64,000 bases of DNA, taken from Candidatus Epulonipiscium sp. (lineage in GTDB: Bacteria > Bacillota > Clostridia > Lachnospirales > Defluviitaleaceae). How positions within the stretch are numbered: the stretch's first letter is position 1; the number at the start of each line of letters is the position of its first letter. A program made the position numbers and the translations under genes. This document shows positions 53,703-63,592 of the stretch, piece after piece. Location: positions 1 to 64,000 of the forward strand of contig JAAYQR010000010.1 of assembly GCA_012519205.1 (NCBI GenBank). Direction: 5' to 3'. The notes beneath the pieces are model-generated. The model was not told where the DNA came from, searched no databases, and saw nothing but the letters and a program-made list of their open reading frames with translations.

Positions 53703-54647
53703 ATGAAAGTAGTTTTTATGGGAACACCTGAATTTGCTGTTCCCTCTCTGAAAAAATTAATCGAAGAAAAATACAATATTATAGCCGTTGTGACTCAGCC
53801 TGATAGGCCAAAAGGAAGGGGTAAAAAGACATTACCCCCACCGGTAAAACAGCTTGCATTAGAAGAAAATATACCAGTATTCCAACCGGAAAGGGTTAAA
53901 GACTCTGAATTTATAGAAACTATGAAATCTCTTAGTCCAGATTTAATCATTGTCATTGCCTTTGGGCAAATTCTACCTAAAGAAATACTGGATATGCCAA
54001 GGTTTGGATGTATCAATGTACATGGGTCCCTTCTGCCAAAGTATAGAGGCGCTGCCCCTATTCAGTGGTCAGTTATCAATGGAGAAGAAGTAACAGGGGT
54101 TACCACCATGTTTATGGATGAAGGAATGGACACAGGGGATATGCTCCTTAAAGGAGAAACTCCTATTTCAAAGGAGGATACTTCAGGGGACTTACATGAT
54201 AAAATGTCTATCGTCGGAGCTGAAGTCTTAAAAGATACCTTAGACCAACTTATAAGAGGTAATTTAAAAAGAGAAAAGCAAAATAGTAGCGAGGCCACTT
54301 ATGCTCCAATGCTTAAAAAAGAAATGGGTTTAATTAATTGGAATGAACCCTCTAATAAGATTGTTAATCTCATAAGGGGTCTTTCACCTTGGCCCAGTGC
54401 TTATACTTTTTATAAAGAATTTATGCTAAAAGTATGGAAGGCCCAGAATTACAATAAAACCTATGAAAATGCTTTGCCAGGTGAAATAGTGGAAATAATA
54501 AAAGATAAAGGCCTAATAGTCAAAACTGGGGATGGCAGTCTCCTTATAACGGAGATACAGGTCCCTAACGGAAAAAGAATGGCAGTAAGAGAGTACCTAA
54601 GGGGACATGATATGGACAAAAATACAATTTTAGGAACGAAGTTTTAG
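53703..54647 (+). CDS. fmt: Methionyl-tRNA formyltransferase
   Basis: Formylates initiator Met-tRNA using 10-formyl-THF (314 aa). It begins KVVFMGTPEFAVPSLKK; the formyl-THF site is in NVHGSLLPKYRGAAPIQW (about 108-125) with catalytic Asn/His/Asp, and the C-terminal OB domain starts near 205 (LIRGLSPWPSAYTF). 18 nt after def. Confidence 0.96.
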   Translation: MKVVFMGTPEFAVPSLKKLIEEKYNIIAVVTQPDRPKGRGKKTLPPPVKQLALEENIPVFQPERVKDSEFIETMKSLSPDLIIVIAFGQILPKEILDMPRFGCINVHGSLLPKYRGAAPIQWSVINGEEVTGVTTMFMDEGMDTGDMLLKGETPISKEDTSGDLHDKMSIVGAEVLKDTLDQLIRGNLKREKQNSSEATYAPMLKKEMGLINWNEPSNKIVNLIRGLSPWPSAYTFYKEFMLKVWKAQNYNKTYENALPGEIVEIIKDKGLIVKTGDGSLLITEIQVPNGKRMAVREYLRGHDMDKNTILGTKF

Positions 54648-54656
54648 GGGGATTTT

Positions 54657-55427
54657 GTGGATATAAGGATGAGGCAATTTGTAAAAACAATTACAGCAAT
54701 AGCATTCTTTCTTATATGTAGTTTTATTGCATTATGGCTACTCCATGCCTATATCCCAACGGACTTCTACAAAAAGATATTTTTTGTTATTACAGTTATT
54801 CTTTCTATTTTCGGATTACTTATTATGGCTGCATCTGTTTTCCTTATTATTATTTATAAGAATAAAAAACTATATCTTCTTTTGCCTGGAAGAGCCTCCA
54901 AAATCCTTAGGTGGATGTACCCTTTTATTATGGGTATGGCAGCTTTTTTACATTATGATAAGGGATTAATCAATCAGTTTTTTATTCAAATGAACAATAT
55001 ATTTGTTGAAGCATTGAAATTAAAAGGTCATCCTGGGGATATACTAATATTAGCCCCCCACTGTATTCAGCATTCAAGCTGCAATATAAAAATCACATCG
55101 GATCCTATGGCTTGTACACAATGTGGGAAATGTAAAGTCGCCAGTTTGAAGGAGTTAAAGAATAAATATGGATACAAATTATCCATTGCCACAGGCGGAA
55201 CTTTAGCTAGAAGAGTGGTAAAAGAATATCATCCAAAATACATTATAGCAATTGCCTGTGAAAGGGATTTAATTAGCGGCATACTGGATATAAGTGGCAT
55301 TCCTGTCTATGGAATTTTAAATGATTGTCCTAATGGTCCTTGTATCAATACCACTGTAAATATTAAAAAGGTAGAAGATGCCATTAAAAAATACAATCAT
55401 AAGAATATAGAATTATCTATAAATTAA
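54657..55427 (+). CDS. DUF116 domain-containing membrane protein
   Basis: 256-aa protein of unknown function. Two N-terminal membrane helices (about 10-28 and 40-64) precede the cysteine-rich DUF116 domain, with HCIQHSSCNIKITSDPMACT and CGKC (about 138-161), then AIACERDLISGIL and a final NDCPNGPCINT. The cysteines suggest an iron-sulfur or zinc site. GTG start with GGGGGAT upstream. It recurs beside fmt in clostridia, but no biochemical role is established. Confidence 0.8.
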   Translation: MDIRMRQFVKTITAIAFFLICSFIALWLLHAYIPTDFYKKIFFVITVILSIFGLLIMAASVFLIIIYKNKKLYLLLPGRASKILRWMYPFIMGMAAFLHYDKGLINQFFIQMNNIFVEALKLKGHPGDILILAPHCIQHSSCNIKITSDPMACTQCGKCKVASLKELKNKYGYKLSIATGGTLARRVVKEYHPKYIIAIACERDLISGILDISGIPVYGILNDCPNGPCINTTVNIKKVEDAIKKYNHKNIELSIN

Positions 55428-55442
55428 ATAAGGAGTGGTAGA

Positions 55443-56138
55443 ATGTTAGGTGGTTTATATTTTGATACTTCGTATATCATTTTAGTTTTACCTGCAATTA
55501 TTTTCGCCATGTACGCTCAAACAAGGGTGAAATCAACTTTTAATAAATATGTTAGGGTAGGAACTAGAAGGGGGTATACCGGGGCGGAAATAGTCAATAA
55601 AATCCTACAATATCAAGGAATTGACGATGTTACTGTTGAAATGGTTTCTGGAAAACTAACTGATCATTATGATCCTAGGACTAAAACCCTTAGATTATCG
55701 GGAGAGGTCTATAATGGCAATAGTATTGCTTCCGTTGGGGTAGCTGCCCATGAGGTAGGGCATGCCATTCAACATAACAAGGGATATGTCTTTTTGAATT
55801 TAAGAAATTCCATTGTGCCCATTGTAAATATAGGGTCCCATATGGCAATGCCTCTTATTTTCTTGGGCATTGTATTTTCATACACCTTAGTTAATATTGG
55901 AATTCTACTTTTTTCTGGAGTTGTCCTATTCCAATTAATCACTTTGCCTGTTGAATTTAATGCCTCCAATAGAGCAATAAGAATCCTAGATGGAGAAGGA
56001 CTTTTATTAGAAAATGAAGTTCCCCATGCAAGGAAGGTTTTAAATGCTGCGGCCCTTACATATGTTGCTTCTGCAGCAGTAGCCATAGCCAATTTATTAC
56101 GTTTAATAACTCTATTTGGGGGCCGTAGAAACGATTAA
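55443..56138 (+). CDS. Zinc metallopeptidase, YugP-like (DUF2268-unrelated neutral membrane peptidase)
   Basis: 231-aa membrane-bound metallopeptidase of the YugP type. The zinc motif HEVGHAIQH (about 103-111) is inside a hydrophilic domain; hydrophobic helices lie at about 8-22, 126-146 and 150-172. The segment LPVEFNASNRAI after the helices carries the third ligand region. The N-terminus VKSTFNKYVRVGTRRGYTGAE is a family signature. Substrate unknown. AAGGAG precedes the ATG and a hairpin follows. Confidence 0.88.
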   Translation: MLGGLYFDTSYIILVLPAIIFAMYAQTRVKSTFNKYVRVGTRRGYTGAEIVNKILQYQGIDDVTVEMVSGKLTDHYDPRTKTLRLSGEVYNGNSIASVGVAAHEVGHAIQHNKGYVFLNLRNSIVPIVNIGSHMAMPLIFLGIVFSYTLVNIGILLFSGVVLFQLITLPVEFNASNRAIRILDGEGLLLENEVPHARKVLNAAALTYVASAAVAIANLLRLITLFGGRRND

Positions 56139-56164
56139 AGGCGTTACTTCGTAACGCTTTTTAT
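56138..56164 (+). terminator. Hairpin with T run after the zinc peptidase gene
   Basis: 7-bp GCGTTAC/GTAACGC stem (56141-56147, 56151-56157) with a TTC loop, A-rich 5' flank and T5. Confidence 0.75.
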
Positions 56165-56181
56165 TTGAAAGGATGATTCTA

Positions 56182-57534
56182 GTGACAAAAACAAATCCAA
56201 GGGAAATAGCCATTCTTGTCCTAGCGGAAGTTATGGAAAATGAGGCTTATAGCAATATATCTCTTAGAGAAAAACTTTCAAAATATAGCGATTTAACTCC
56301 TTTAGATAAAGCCTTTATTACAGAGATAGTCCATGGGACTATTAGGTATTTGATTACGATTGATTATATTATTAATCAGTATTCAAAGACTAAAATCAAT
56401 AAAATGAAACCCTTAATCCTAAATATACTTAGGTGTGGGGTTTATCAGATTATATTTATGACCAAAGTTCCATCTTTTGCTGCCTGTAATGAATCCGTAG
56501 AGATTGCAAAAAGAAGAGGCTTAAGGGGACTATCGGGTTTTGTAAATGGGGTATTAAGAAACATTGCGAGAAACTCAAAAGCTATAAGCTATCCAAATCC
56601 CTATAAGGATTTTTCCATGTATTTATCAGTTTATTATTCTTATCCTAAATGGTTAATAGATTATTGGCTTGATACCTATTCACCACAGTTTGTAGAAGAT
56701 TTATGCAGGGGCTCTAATAAAAGTCCGGTGGTTTCTATCAGATGCAATACTTTAAAAACAAATAAAGAAGATTTAATGAAAACCCTTTCTAAGGAGGATG
56801 TAGTAGTATACGATGGAGTTTATTCAAAAGAAGCTCTGGGTATTTCAAAAACATCGGCAATTAACGAATTGCCTTCCTTCAAACAAGGATTGTTTCAAGT
56901 ACAGGACGAAAGTTCCATGTTAGTAGGCCATATATTAAATCCTAAGCCTAGGGATAATATTCTTGATGTATGTTCTGCTCCTGGGGGCAAGGCAACCCAT
57001 TGCGGGGAGCTTATGAAAAATGAAGGCATAATATTTGCCAGGGATATTCATGAGCATAAACTGGATTTAATTAAATCCTCGGCACAGAGATTAGGTATTT
57101 CAATTATAAAAACCCAGCTTAAGGATGCCACTCAATTAGATGATACGATGGTTTCTAAGATGGACAGGGTTTTAATTGATGCCCCTTGTTTAGGGCTTGG
57201 GATTATTCGCAAAAAACCAGATATAAAATACAAAAAAACCCCTAAGGATTTAGAAGATTTAATTGTTGTCCAAAGACAAATTTTATCTACTTGTTCCAAA
57301 TATGTGAATGTGGGCGGAATTTTAGTATATAGTACTTGTACAATATCAAAAAGGGAAAACATTGAAAATATAGATTGGTTTACCCGTAATTTTGATTTTG
57401 AATTGGAGGATATTGATCCTTATCTCCCAGAAACCCTTAGGAGTGAAACTTCAAAAAAAGGATATATTCAGTTGTATCCTCATATTCATAATATCGATGG
57501 GTTTTTCATTGCAAGACTGAGGCGAAAGAGGTAG
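56182..57534 (+). CDS. rsmB: 16S rRNA (cytosine(967)-C(5))-methyltransferase RsmB
   Basis: 450-aa rRNA methyltransferase. An N-terminal NusB-like RNA-binding domain (PREIAILVLAEVMENEAYSN, AACNESVEIAKRRGLRGLSG) is fused to the catalytic domain: SAM motif DVCSAPGGKATHCGE (about 263), catalytic Cys in LIDAPCLGLGIIRKKPDIKY and in LVYSTCTIS. GTG 56182 lies 9 nt after AAAGG; the ATG at 56173 abuts it. Coupled to rlmN by a 4-nt gap. Confidence 0.93.
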   Translation: MTKTNPREIAILVLAEVMENEAYSNISLREKLSKYSDLTPLDKAFITEIVHGTIRYLITIDYIINQYSKTKINKMKPLILNILRCGVYQIIFMTKVPSFAACNESVEIAKRRGLRGLSGFVNGVLRNIARNSKAISYPNPYKDFSMYLSVYYSYPKWLIDYWLDTYSPQFVEDLCRGSNKSPVVSIRCNTLKTNKEDLMKTLSKEDVVVYDGVYSKEALGISKTSAINELPSFKQGLFQVQDESSMLVGHILNPKPRDNILDVCSAPGGKATHCGELMKNEGIIFARDIHEHKLDLIKSSAQRLGISIIKTQLKDATQLDDTMVSKMDRVLIDAPCLGLGIIRKKPDIKYKKTPKDLEDLIVVQRQILSTCSKYVNVGGILVYSTCTISKRENIENIDWFTRNFDFELEDIDPYLPETLRSETSKKGYIQLYPHIHNIDGFFIARLRRKR

Positions 57535-57538
57535 AAAA

Positions 57539-58576
57539 ATGAACAAAATAGATATTGCTTCAAAAACCATAGAAGATTTAAAAAACCACATGGAAGAATT
57601 AGGTGAAAAACCTTTTCGCGGCGAGCAAATCTTTGAATGGATACATGGGAAAAGGGTTGAAGATATTGATAAAATGAGCAATCTTTCTAAAGAACTAAGG
57701 GGAAAAATCAAAGACAAATGGAAGCTTAATCTACTATCTATAGAAGAAAAGTATGTGTCACAAATTGATAAAACGACAAAATACTTGTTTGGATTACAAG
57801 ATAATAATATAATAGAAAGTGTTTTGATGCATTACGATTATGGAAATACAGCTTGCATTTCATCGCAAGTAGGCTGTAGGATGGGATGTGCCTTTTGTGC
57901 CTCTACCTTAGGAGGATTGGTTCGCAATCTAACAGCAGGGGAGATGCTTAGGCAGATTTATCAAATAGAAAAGGACAGTGGCGAAAAGATATCCAATATT
58001 GTAATCATGGGTAGTGGCGAACCCTTGGACAATATGGAGCAGATTCTTTTATTTATTGATTTAATCAATAATCCCAAAGGAGCTAATATCGGCCAAAGAC
58101 ATATTACCCTTTCAACTTGTGGTTTGGTAGACAAAATGTATATTCTAGCAGATAAAAAGTTGCAAATCACTTTGGCAGTGTCTTTACATGCCCCTAATGA
58201 TTCCATAAGGAATGAAATGATGCCCATATCTAAAAAGTATTCTATGGAGAAACTTTTAGAGGCATGTGTTTATTATACCAAGGTTACCCATAGGAGAATC
58301 ACTTTTGAATATGCACTTATCAATCAGGTTAATGATAAAAAAGAACATGCCCATGAATTGGGCAAAAAATTAAAAGGTCTCTTATGCCATGTTAATTTAA
58401 TTCCAATGAACCCCGTAAAGGAAATTAATCTCAAAGAAAGTACAACAAAAGCTATCAATGAATTTTTAAATATCCTAAAATCCTATGGAATAGAGACCAC
58501 AGTACGAAGAAAATTAGGAAGTGATATCTATGCTGCCTGTGGTCAATTAAGAAGAAGGTATCTAAATAAGAAATGA
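57539..58576 (+). CDS. rlmN: Dual-specificity RNA methyltransferase RlmN
   Basis: Radical-SAM enzyme (345 aa) making 2-methyladenosine in 23S rRNA A2503 and tRNA A37. The 4Fe-4S motif CRMGCAFCAS is near 112-121, preceded by the N-terminal LGEKPFRGEQIFEWIH. NIVIMGSGEPLDN and SLHAPNDSIRN follow, and the C-terminal catalytic Cys is in SDIYAACGQLRRRY. It sits in the conserved rsmB-rlmN-prpC-prkC-rsgA string. Confidence 0.96.
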   Translation: MNKIDIASKTIEDLKNHMEELGEKPFRGEQIFEWIHGKRVEDIDKMSNLSKELRGKIKDKWKLNLLSIEEKYVSQIDKTTKYLFGLQDNNIIESVLMHYDYGNTACISSQVGCRMGCAFCASTLGGLVRNLTAGEMLRQIYQIEKDSGEKISNIVIMGSGEPLDNMEQILLFIDLINNPKGANIGQRHITLSTCGLVDKMYILADKKLQITLAVSLHAPNDSIRNEMMPISKKYSMEKLLEACVYYTKVTHRRITFEYALINQVNDKKEHAHELGKKLKGLLCHVNLIPMNPVKEINLKESTTKAINEFLNILKSYGIETTVRRKLGSDIYAACGQLRRRYLNKK

Positions 58577-58585
58577 GGTGAGTCT

Positions 58586-59335
58586 ATGATATCAGCAGGA
58601 CGGTGTCATATAGGAAAACATAGAGAAAATAACGAGGATGCTATCTTTATCCATAATACCCGTTTTGGATGTCTTCCTAATATTTACATCGTTGCGGATG
58701 GAATGGGGGGGCATCAAGCGGGGGAAAAAGCCAGCTCCTTAGCAATACAAAGTTTTTGTAATTATATTCACGAAAATAGGGAAGAAGATATTTCACATGA
58801 TAATATTCAATCTTTCCTAATCGATGCAATAGGAAGTGCAAATGATGCAGTTCACAAAAAATCTATGGAAAACGAATTTTTAAAGGGAATGGGAACCACT
58901 TTCTTAGTATCGGTTATAATAGACGAATACGTTTATGTTGCCCATGTAGGAGATAGTAGACTATATATTATAGAAGGAAATGATATCCATCAATTGACTA
59001 TGGATCATTCCTTTGTGGAAGAAATGGTTCGAAAGGGTACTCTTTCGCAATCGGAAGCCAAAAACCATCCTAGGCGAAATGTTATTACAAGGGCTGTAGG
59101 AACAAATTTTCATGTTGATGTGGATACCTATGCATACAAAATAGATAAGACTTCATTTATACTTATGTGTTCAGATGGACTTTCAAATATGGTAAAGAAT
59201 CAAGATATTATACATATTATTAAAAACAATAGTGACATAGAAAAAATAGCCCAGGCATTAGTTGATAAGGCTAACCAAAACGGGGGATTTGATAATATTT
59301 CAGTAATCCTTATTAAGGGGATGGAAGGAAGGTGA
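58586..59335 (+). CDS. prpC: PP2C-type Ser/Thr phosphatase PrpC (Stp)
   Basis: 249-aa cytoplasmic metal-dependent phosphatase that reverses PrkC phosphorylation. PP2C metal-binding motifs are VADGMGGHQAGEKAS (about 36-50), YVAHVGDSRLYII (about 113), LMCSDGLSNMV (about 193) and GGFDNISVIL (about 233). The N-terminus has RENNEDA. ATG with GAGGTGAG upstream, 4 nt before prkC. Confidence 0.95.
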   Translation: MISAGRCHIGKHRENNEDAIFIHNTRFGCLPNIYIVADGMGGHQAGEKASSLAIQSFCNYIHENREEDISHDNIQSFLIDAIGSANDAVHKKSMENEFLKGMGTTFLVSVIIDEYVYVAHVGDSRLYIIEGNDIHQLTMDHSFVEEMVRKGTLSQSEAKNHPRRNVITRAVGTNFHVDVDTYAYKIDKTSFILMCSDGLSNMVKNQDIIHIIKNNSDIEKIAQALVDKANQNGGFDNISVILIKGMEGR

Positions 59336-59339
59336 GACG

Positions 59340-61295
59340 ATGCTGCAGCAAGGAACTGTATTAAGTAGTAGGTATGAAATCATTGAAAAAATCGGCGCAG
59401 GAGGCATGTCTGTTGTATACAAGGCAAAATGCAATAAACTACAGCGCTATGTAGCAATAAAGGTATTGCGGGAAGAATTTGTCACAGATGAGCAATTTGT
59501 ATCTAGGTTTAGGGTAGAGGCTCAGGCAGCTGCAAGTTTATCCCATCCTAATATTGTAGGAATCTATGATGTAGGAAACGAAGACAATATACATTATATC
59601 GTAATGGAATATATCCATGGGGAAACCCTAAAAGAAACTATTGCTAGTAATGCTCCTTTTTCGTCACCTAAGGTTTTAAGTATAGCAATGGATATTGCAT
59701 CTGCCCTGCAGCATGCTCATAAAAAGAATATCATTCACAGAGATATAAAGCCCCAAAATATACTTATTACTGATGAAGGAGTTTTGAAGGTTGCAGATTT
59801 TGGGATTGCTAGAACCCTAGATTCTTCTACTGTAGTAACAACGGGAAAAGCCATTGGTTCCGTACATTATTTTTCCCCAGAACAGGCAAGGGGAGGCTAT
59901 GTAGATAAAAATAGTGATATCTATTCTTTGGGAATTGTAATGTATGAAATGGCGACTAAAACCCTTCCCTTTGAAGGAGAAAGTCCTGTTACTGTTGCCC
60001 TAAAGCATATTAATGAGGAAATTCCTTCCCCAAGAAGTATAAATACCGATATATCCTCTAGTCTGGAAGATATTATCATGAAATCAACTCAGAAAAGACC
60101 TGAGAATAGATACAAATCCGTTGATGAAATGATTAAGGATATGGAAAGTTCCCTGCAACATCCTAATGGAAATTTTGTAAAAAAATCAGGGATGGAAAAC
60201 TCCCCTACTATTCAAATGACAGAAAATGAAATGAAACTATTAAGGGGAGAGCCAAAAAACTCCCCTTATGAAAAACTAGATACCATTCCAAAAGCAAGTA
60301 TAGCACCTATCGAAGAGGAAAAGAACCCTAGGGAAAAATGGGTTACTGTGGGGGCAATATTCACCTCAGTGATTTTAATTATAGTGATTAGTGCAATTGG
60401 CATTGGTTATATTAAAGATTATTTAGAACCAAAGGTTGTTATGGTACCGCCACTTATAAATATGACATTTGAAGATGCGGATGAATTCCTTAAGGAAAAA
60501 CAATTAATATTAGTAAGAGGCAAAGAAGTTTACGATGAAAATATTGAAGAAGGTAAAATCGTTTCTCAAGACCCAATAGAAGGAACCGTCATTAATTTTG
60601 ACAGCAAGGTAGTAGTAAATATTAGCAAAGGTTTCGAGACCTTTGAGGTGCCCGACGTAGAATCCTTAGACTACGATACTGCCATAATGCTATTAGAAAA
60701 ATATTTCAGTGTTAAAATAAGTCCGGAATATAATGATACGGTAGAAGAAAACTATATTATTTCTCAGGACCCAAGACCACGGACTAAACTTAGGGCTGGG
60801 GAGACGGTTACTATAGTGGTAAGCCGCGGGGAAGAAATAATAACTGTCCCTGTGCCTTATGTAGTTAAACTATCGGAGGAAGCGGCAAAAAATCAGCTTA
60901 AAAACTCCGGCCTTAGGTTTAAAATAAGTTATGTTCCAAGTAGCGAAGTAGAAAAAGGTTATGTAATTAGTCAAGGAGTAGCCGAAGGAGAAATGGTTAA
61001 AGAAGGATTTGAAATAGATTTGGTGGTAAGTGAAGGGATTGAAGAAGAACCAGCAGATACAGACATCGGTGGACCGATTGAAAAGTATATAGAAATATCA
61101 GCTCCCCTTAATGCAGATACGACCACATTCCATGTAAGAGTCAGATTAAATGGGGAGAATAGATTTATTTATGAAAACACCCACGATATTTCAGAGTTTC
61201 CTTTACAAATTCCAGTAATAGGAGAAGGGGAAGGGTATATTGAAATATACATTAATGATAACATACAATATAAAGAACCCATCGAATTCAAATAG
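59340..61295 (+). CDS. prkC: PASTA-domain Ser/Thr protein kinase PrkC
   Basis: 651-aa membrane kinase sensing muropeptides. The kinase domain (about 10-275) has the Gly loop IGAGGMSVVYKA, Lys in VAIKVLREE, catalytic HRDIKPQNIL (about 136) and DFGIARTL, with an activation loop VVTTGKAIGSVHYFSPEQA. A membrane helix lies at about 338-360. Three PASTA repeats follow (about 364-432, 433-498, 499-568), each with the S-x-G end. A further C-terminal beta domain (about 580-651) is present. In Bacillus PrkC controls germination, cell wall and stationary-phase physiology. 3' neighbour is rsgA. Confidence 0.95.
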   Translation: MLQQGTVLSSRYEIIEKIGAGGMSVVYKAKCNKLQRYVAIKVLREEFVTDEQFVSRFRVEAQAAASLSHPNIVGIYDVGNEDNIHYIVMEYIHGETLKETIASNAPFSSPKVLSIAMDIASALQHAHKKNIIHRDIKPQNILITDEGVLKVADFGIARTLDSSTVVTTGKAIGSVHYFSPEQARGGYVDKNSDIYSLGIVMYEMATKTLPFEGESPVTVALKHINEEIPSPRSINTDISSSLEDIIMKSTQKRPENRYKSVDEMIKDMESSLQHPNGNFVKKSGMENSPTIQMTENEMKLLRGEPKNSPYEKLDTIPKASIAPIEEEKNPREKWVTVGAIFTSVILIIVISAIGIGYIKDYLEPKVVMVPPLINMTFEDADEFLKEKQLILVRGKEVYDENIEEGKIVSQDPIEGTVINFDSKVVVNISKGFETFEVPDVESLDYDTAIMLLEKYFSVKISPEYNDTVEENYIISQDPRPRTKLRAGETVTIVVSRGEEIITVPVPYVVKLSEEAAKNQLKNSGLRFKISYVPSSEVEKGYVISQGVAEGEMVKEGFEIDLVVSEGIEEEPADTDIGGPIEKYIEISAPLNADTTTFHVRVRLNGENRFIYENTHDISEFPLQIPVIGEGEGYIEIYINDNIQYKEPIEFK

Positions 61296-61310
61296 CATGG
61301 AGGACACTGT

Positions 61311-62192
61311 ATGATAATAGGAACTATTGTCAAAGGGATTGCCGGATTTTACTATGTAAAGGTGGAAGATAAAATATTTGAATGTAAGGCCAGGGGAGTA
61401 TTTAGAAACATCAATCTCACTCCTTTTGTAGGGGACGAAGTAAAAATTGAAATAGGTGAAAGCGGGCAAGATGGAAAGATTGTTGAAATTTTGCCACGAA
61501 AGAATCTTCTAATTCGTCCCCCGGTTTCTAATGCCGACCAGGTAATTATAGTCTTTGCTGCTAAAAATCCGGAACCTAACCTCCATCTTTTAGACAGATT
61601 TTTAATTTTGGTTGAAGAACAAGGCCTAAAACCATGTATATGCATAAATAAGATAGATATTGATGAGGAAGAAAACTTCAAAAATATGCAATCTGTATAT
61701 AAAAAAGCAGGATATAAGGTTTTATTATCCAGTGCCCGTATGGGATTGGGTATTGACGGGATAAAAAATGAGCTAATAAATAAAAATACTGTTTTTGCAG
61801 GCCCTTCAGGAGTGGGAAAATCTTCTTTACTTAACTGCATTGATTCTACCTTGAAACTAAAAACTGGAGTAATAAGCGAGAAAATAAAAAGAGGAAAACA
61901 TACCACAAGACATGTGGAACTTTTGCCCTTAAAAGAAGGGGGCTTTATACTAGATACCCCAGGATTTAGTTCCCTATCCTTAGAACATATAAAGCTTCCT
62001 AATCTCCAATATTTCTATAAGGAGTTTACGCCATATAATGAAGACTGTAAATTTTCAAAATGCAGTCATATCCATGAGCCGCAATGTAAGGTTAGGGAAA
62101 AAGTCGAAGAAGGTATGATCGATAGAGAAAGATATAATCGCTATAAATTCATATATGAGGAATTGGAAATTGCAGAAAAAAGGAGATGGTAG
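61311..62192 (+). CDS. rsgA: Ribosome small subunit-dependent GTPase RsgA
   Basis: Circularly permuted GTPase (293 aa) that tests late 30S maturation. An OB domain starts at the N-terminus; G4 ICINKIDID precedes G1 FAGPSGVGKSSLLN (about 162-175) and G3 DTPGFSSL. The C-terminal zinc knuckle uses Cys residues in CKFSKCSHIHEPQC. AAGGAGATGG sequence after it forms the rpe ribosome site. A PrkC substrate in Bacillus. Confidence 0.95.
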   Translation: MIIGTIVKGIAGFYYVKVEDKIFECKARGVFRNINLTPFVGDEVKIEIGESGQDGKIVEILPRKNLLIRPPVSNADQVIIVFAAKNPEPNLHLLDRFLILVEEQGLKPCICINKIDIDEEENFKNMQSVYKKAGYKVLLSSARMGLGIDGIKNELINKNTVFAGPSGVGKSSLLNCIDSTLKLKTGVISEKIKRGKHTTRHVELLPLKEGGFILDTPGFSSLSLEHIKLPNLQYFYKEFTPYNEDCKFSKCSHIHEPQCKVREKVEEGMIDRERYNRYKFIYEELEIAEKRRW

Positions 62193-62194
62193 AC

Positions 62195-62863
62195 ATGATA
62201 AAATTGGCACCATCAATATTAGCGGCTGATTTTTCACAATTAAAAGATGATGTACAACTGGTGGAAGAAGGAGGGGGGCATCTTATACATATAGATGTTA
62301 TGGATGGTCATTTTGTTCCTAATATCACCTTTGGCCCCCCTGTCATTAAAAGCATAAGAAAACATACCCAACTCCCATTTGATGTTCATCTCATGATTAC
62401 AAATCCTGAGCGGTACATTAAGGAATTTTTTAATGCAGGAGCAAATATAATAACAGTACACCAAGAAGCTTGTACCCATTTACATAGGACTATCCAGAGC
62501 ATTAAAGAATTAGGGATAAAAGCTGGGGTTGCCCTAAATCCTGCAACGGATTTAGGCACCTTAAAGTATATCCTTTCGGATATTGATAGGGTTCTTATTA
62601 TGTCGGTGAACCCAGGGTTTGGAGGACAAAGTTTTATTTTGCAATGCCTAGATAAAATAAAGGAACTCTCAGAGTGCATCAAAGCCAATGGATTATCGGT
62701 GGAAATCGAGGTAGATGGGGGAGTAGATTTAAGCAATGCAGAAGAACTAATAAAAGCAGGAACCGATATCCTTGTAGCAGGTTCGGCAATATACAACACC
62801 CCTAATCCCAAAGATTCAATCGAGGAATTTTTAAAGTTATTTGAAAAACTTGGAGGCAGATGA
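62195..62863 (+). CDS. rpe: Ribulose-phosphate 3-epimerase
   Basis: TIM-barrel epimerase (222 aa) interconverting ribulose- and xylulose-5-phosphate. Motifs are IKLAPSILAADF, HIDVMDGHFVPNITFGP, FDVHLMI, VNPGFGGQSF and the second catalytic Asp in EVDGGVD. ATG 62195 lies 10 nt after AAAGGAG; the in-frame ATG at 62186 touches the site. The stop shares bases with the thiN start (ATGA). Confidence 0.95.
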   Translation: MIKLAPSILAADFSQLKDDVQLVEEGGGHLIHIDVMDGHFVPNITFGPPVIKSIRKHTQLPFDVHLMITNPERYIKEFFNAGANIITVHQEACTHLHRTIQSIKELGIKAGVALNPATDLGTLKYILSDIDRVLIMSVNPGFGGQSFILQCLDKIKELSECIKANGLSVEIEVDGGVDLSNAEELIKAGTDILVAGSAIYNTPNPKDSIEEFLKLFEKLGGR

Positions 62864-63501
62864 TGAATATATTAATATTTGCCGGTGGTAATATAAGGGA
62901 TTATTCCTTTTGCAATTCATATGTTAATCAAGCAGATTGTATCATATGTGCAGATAAAGGGATGGAACATGCCAAAAATATGAACCTATTACCGGATTTG
63001 ATTGTAGGAGATTTTGACTCCGCCTCGGAGGAAGCTATAGCCTTTTATAAAAACAAATCCGTTCCCTTTAAAACATTTCCAACGGAAAAAGACAAGACAG
63101 ATACTGAATTAGCCTTAGAATACGCTATCCATAAGGGGGCTAAACAGATATGGATTGTCGGGGGGATAGGTTCTCGCATGGATCATACCCTAGGTAATAT
63201 TCATTTGCTTTATTTAAGCCTAAAAAGCAAGATACCGGCAACCCTCATAGATGCGCACAATCAAATTCACTTAATTGATGATAGAATTACTATAGTAGGA
63301 AACAAAAATGATTATGTATCTTTAATCCCCTTTTCCTTGGAAGTTACAGGGGTATCTACTAAGGGATTATATTACCCCTTAGAAAATGCCATTTTGCGAG
63401 GGGGAAGTTCCTATGGGGTAAGCAATGCAATTACTGATTCCAAGGCTTTTATAACTATCAAATCCGGTTTGCTTTTAGTTATTAAATCAAAGGAATTATA
63501 A
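62863..63501 (+). CDS. thiN: Thiamine diphosphokinase
   Basis: Makes thiamine diphosphate from thiamine and ATP (212 aa). The catalytic domain has CADKGMEHAKNM, LIVGDFDSASEEAI (about 49-62), TEKDKTDTELALEYAI and VGGIGSRMDHTLGNIHLL; a C-terminal beta domain binds thiamine (EVTGVSTKGLYYPLENAIL). ATG 62863 lies 6 nt after GGAGG. Upstream Dxs and other enzymes use its product. No thiamine riboswitch was seen. Confidence 0.93.
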   Translation: MNILIFAGGNIRDYSFCNSYVNQADCIICADKGMEHAKNMNLLPDLIVGDFDSASEEAIAFYKNKSVPFKTFPTEKDKTDTELALEYAIHKGAKQIWIVGGIGSRMDHTLGNIHLLYLSLKSKIPATLIDAHNQIHLIDDRITIVGNKNDYVSLIPFSLEVTGVSTKGLYYPLENAILRGGSSYGVSNAITDSKAFITIKSGLLLVIKSKEL

Positions 63502-63534
63502 ATGGTCTCAACTTTGTTGAGGCCATTTATAATT
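63494..63534 (+). terminator. Terminator after thiN
   Basis: 19-bp near-perfect stem (63494-63512 and 63516-63534, one G-T pair) with a TTT loop. Confidence 0.85.
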
Positions 63535-63592
63535 CACATATTTAATATCCTTAGAATAAACTATACTAAATAATATTGAAGAGGGGAAAGGT

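Noticed and set aside
61352-61906. 184-codon minus-strand open frame opposite rsgA
   Set aside because: Antisense shadow of the strongly conserved RsgA; no ribosome site or recognisable protein.
63536-63592. Sigma-E promoter for the small membrane gene and spoVM
   Set aside because: ACATATT or TAATATC could be a -35, but the only -10-like sequence (TATACTAA at 63562) is at the wrong spacing (19 or 12 nt).
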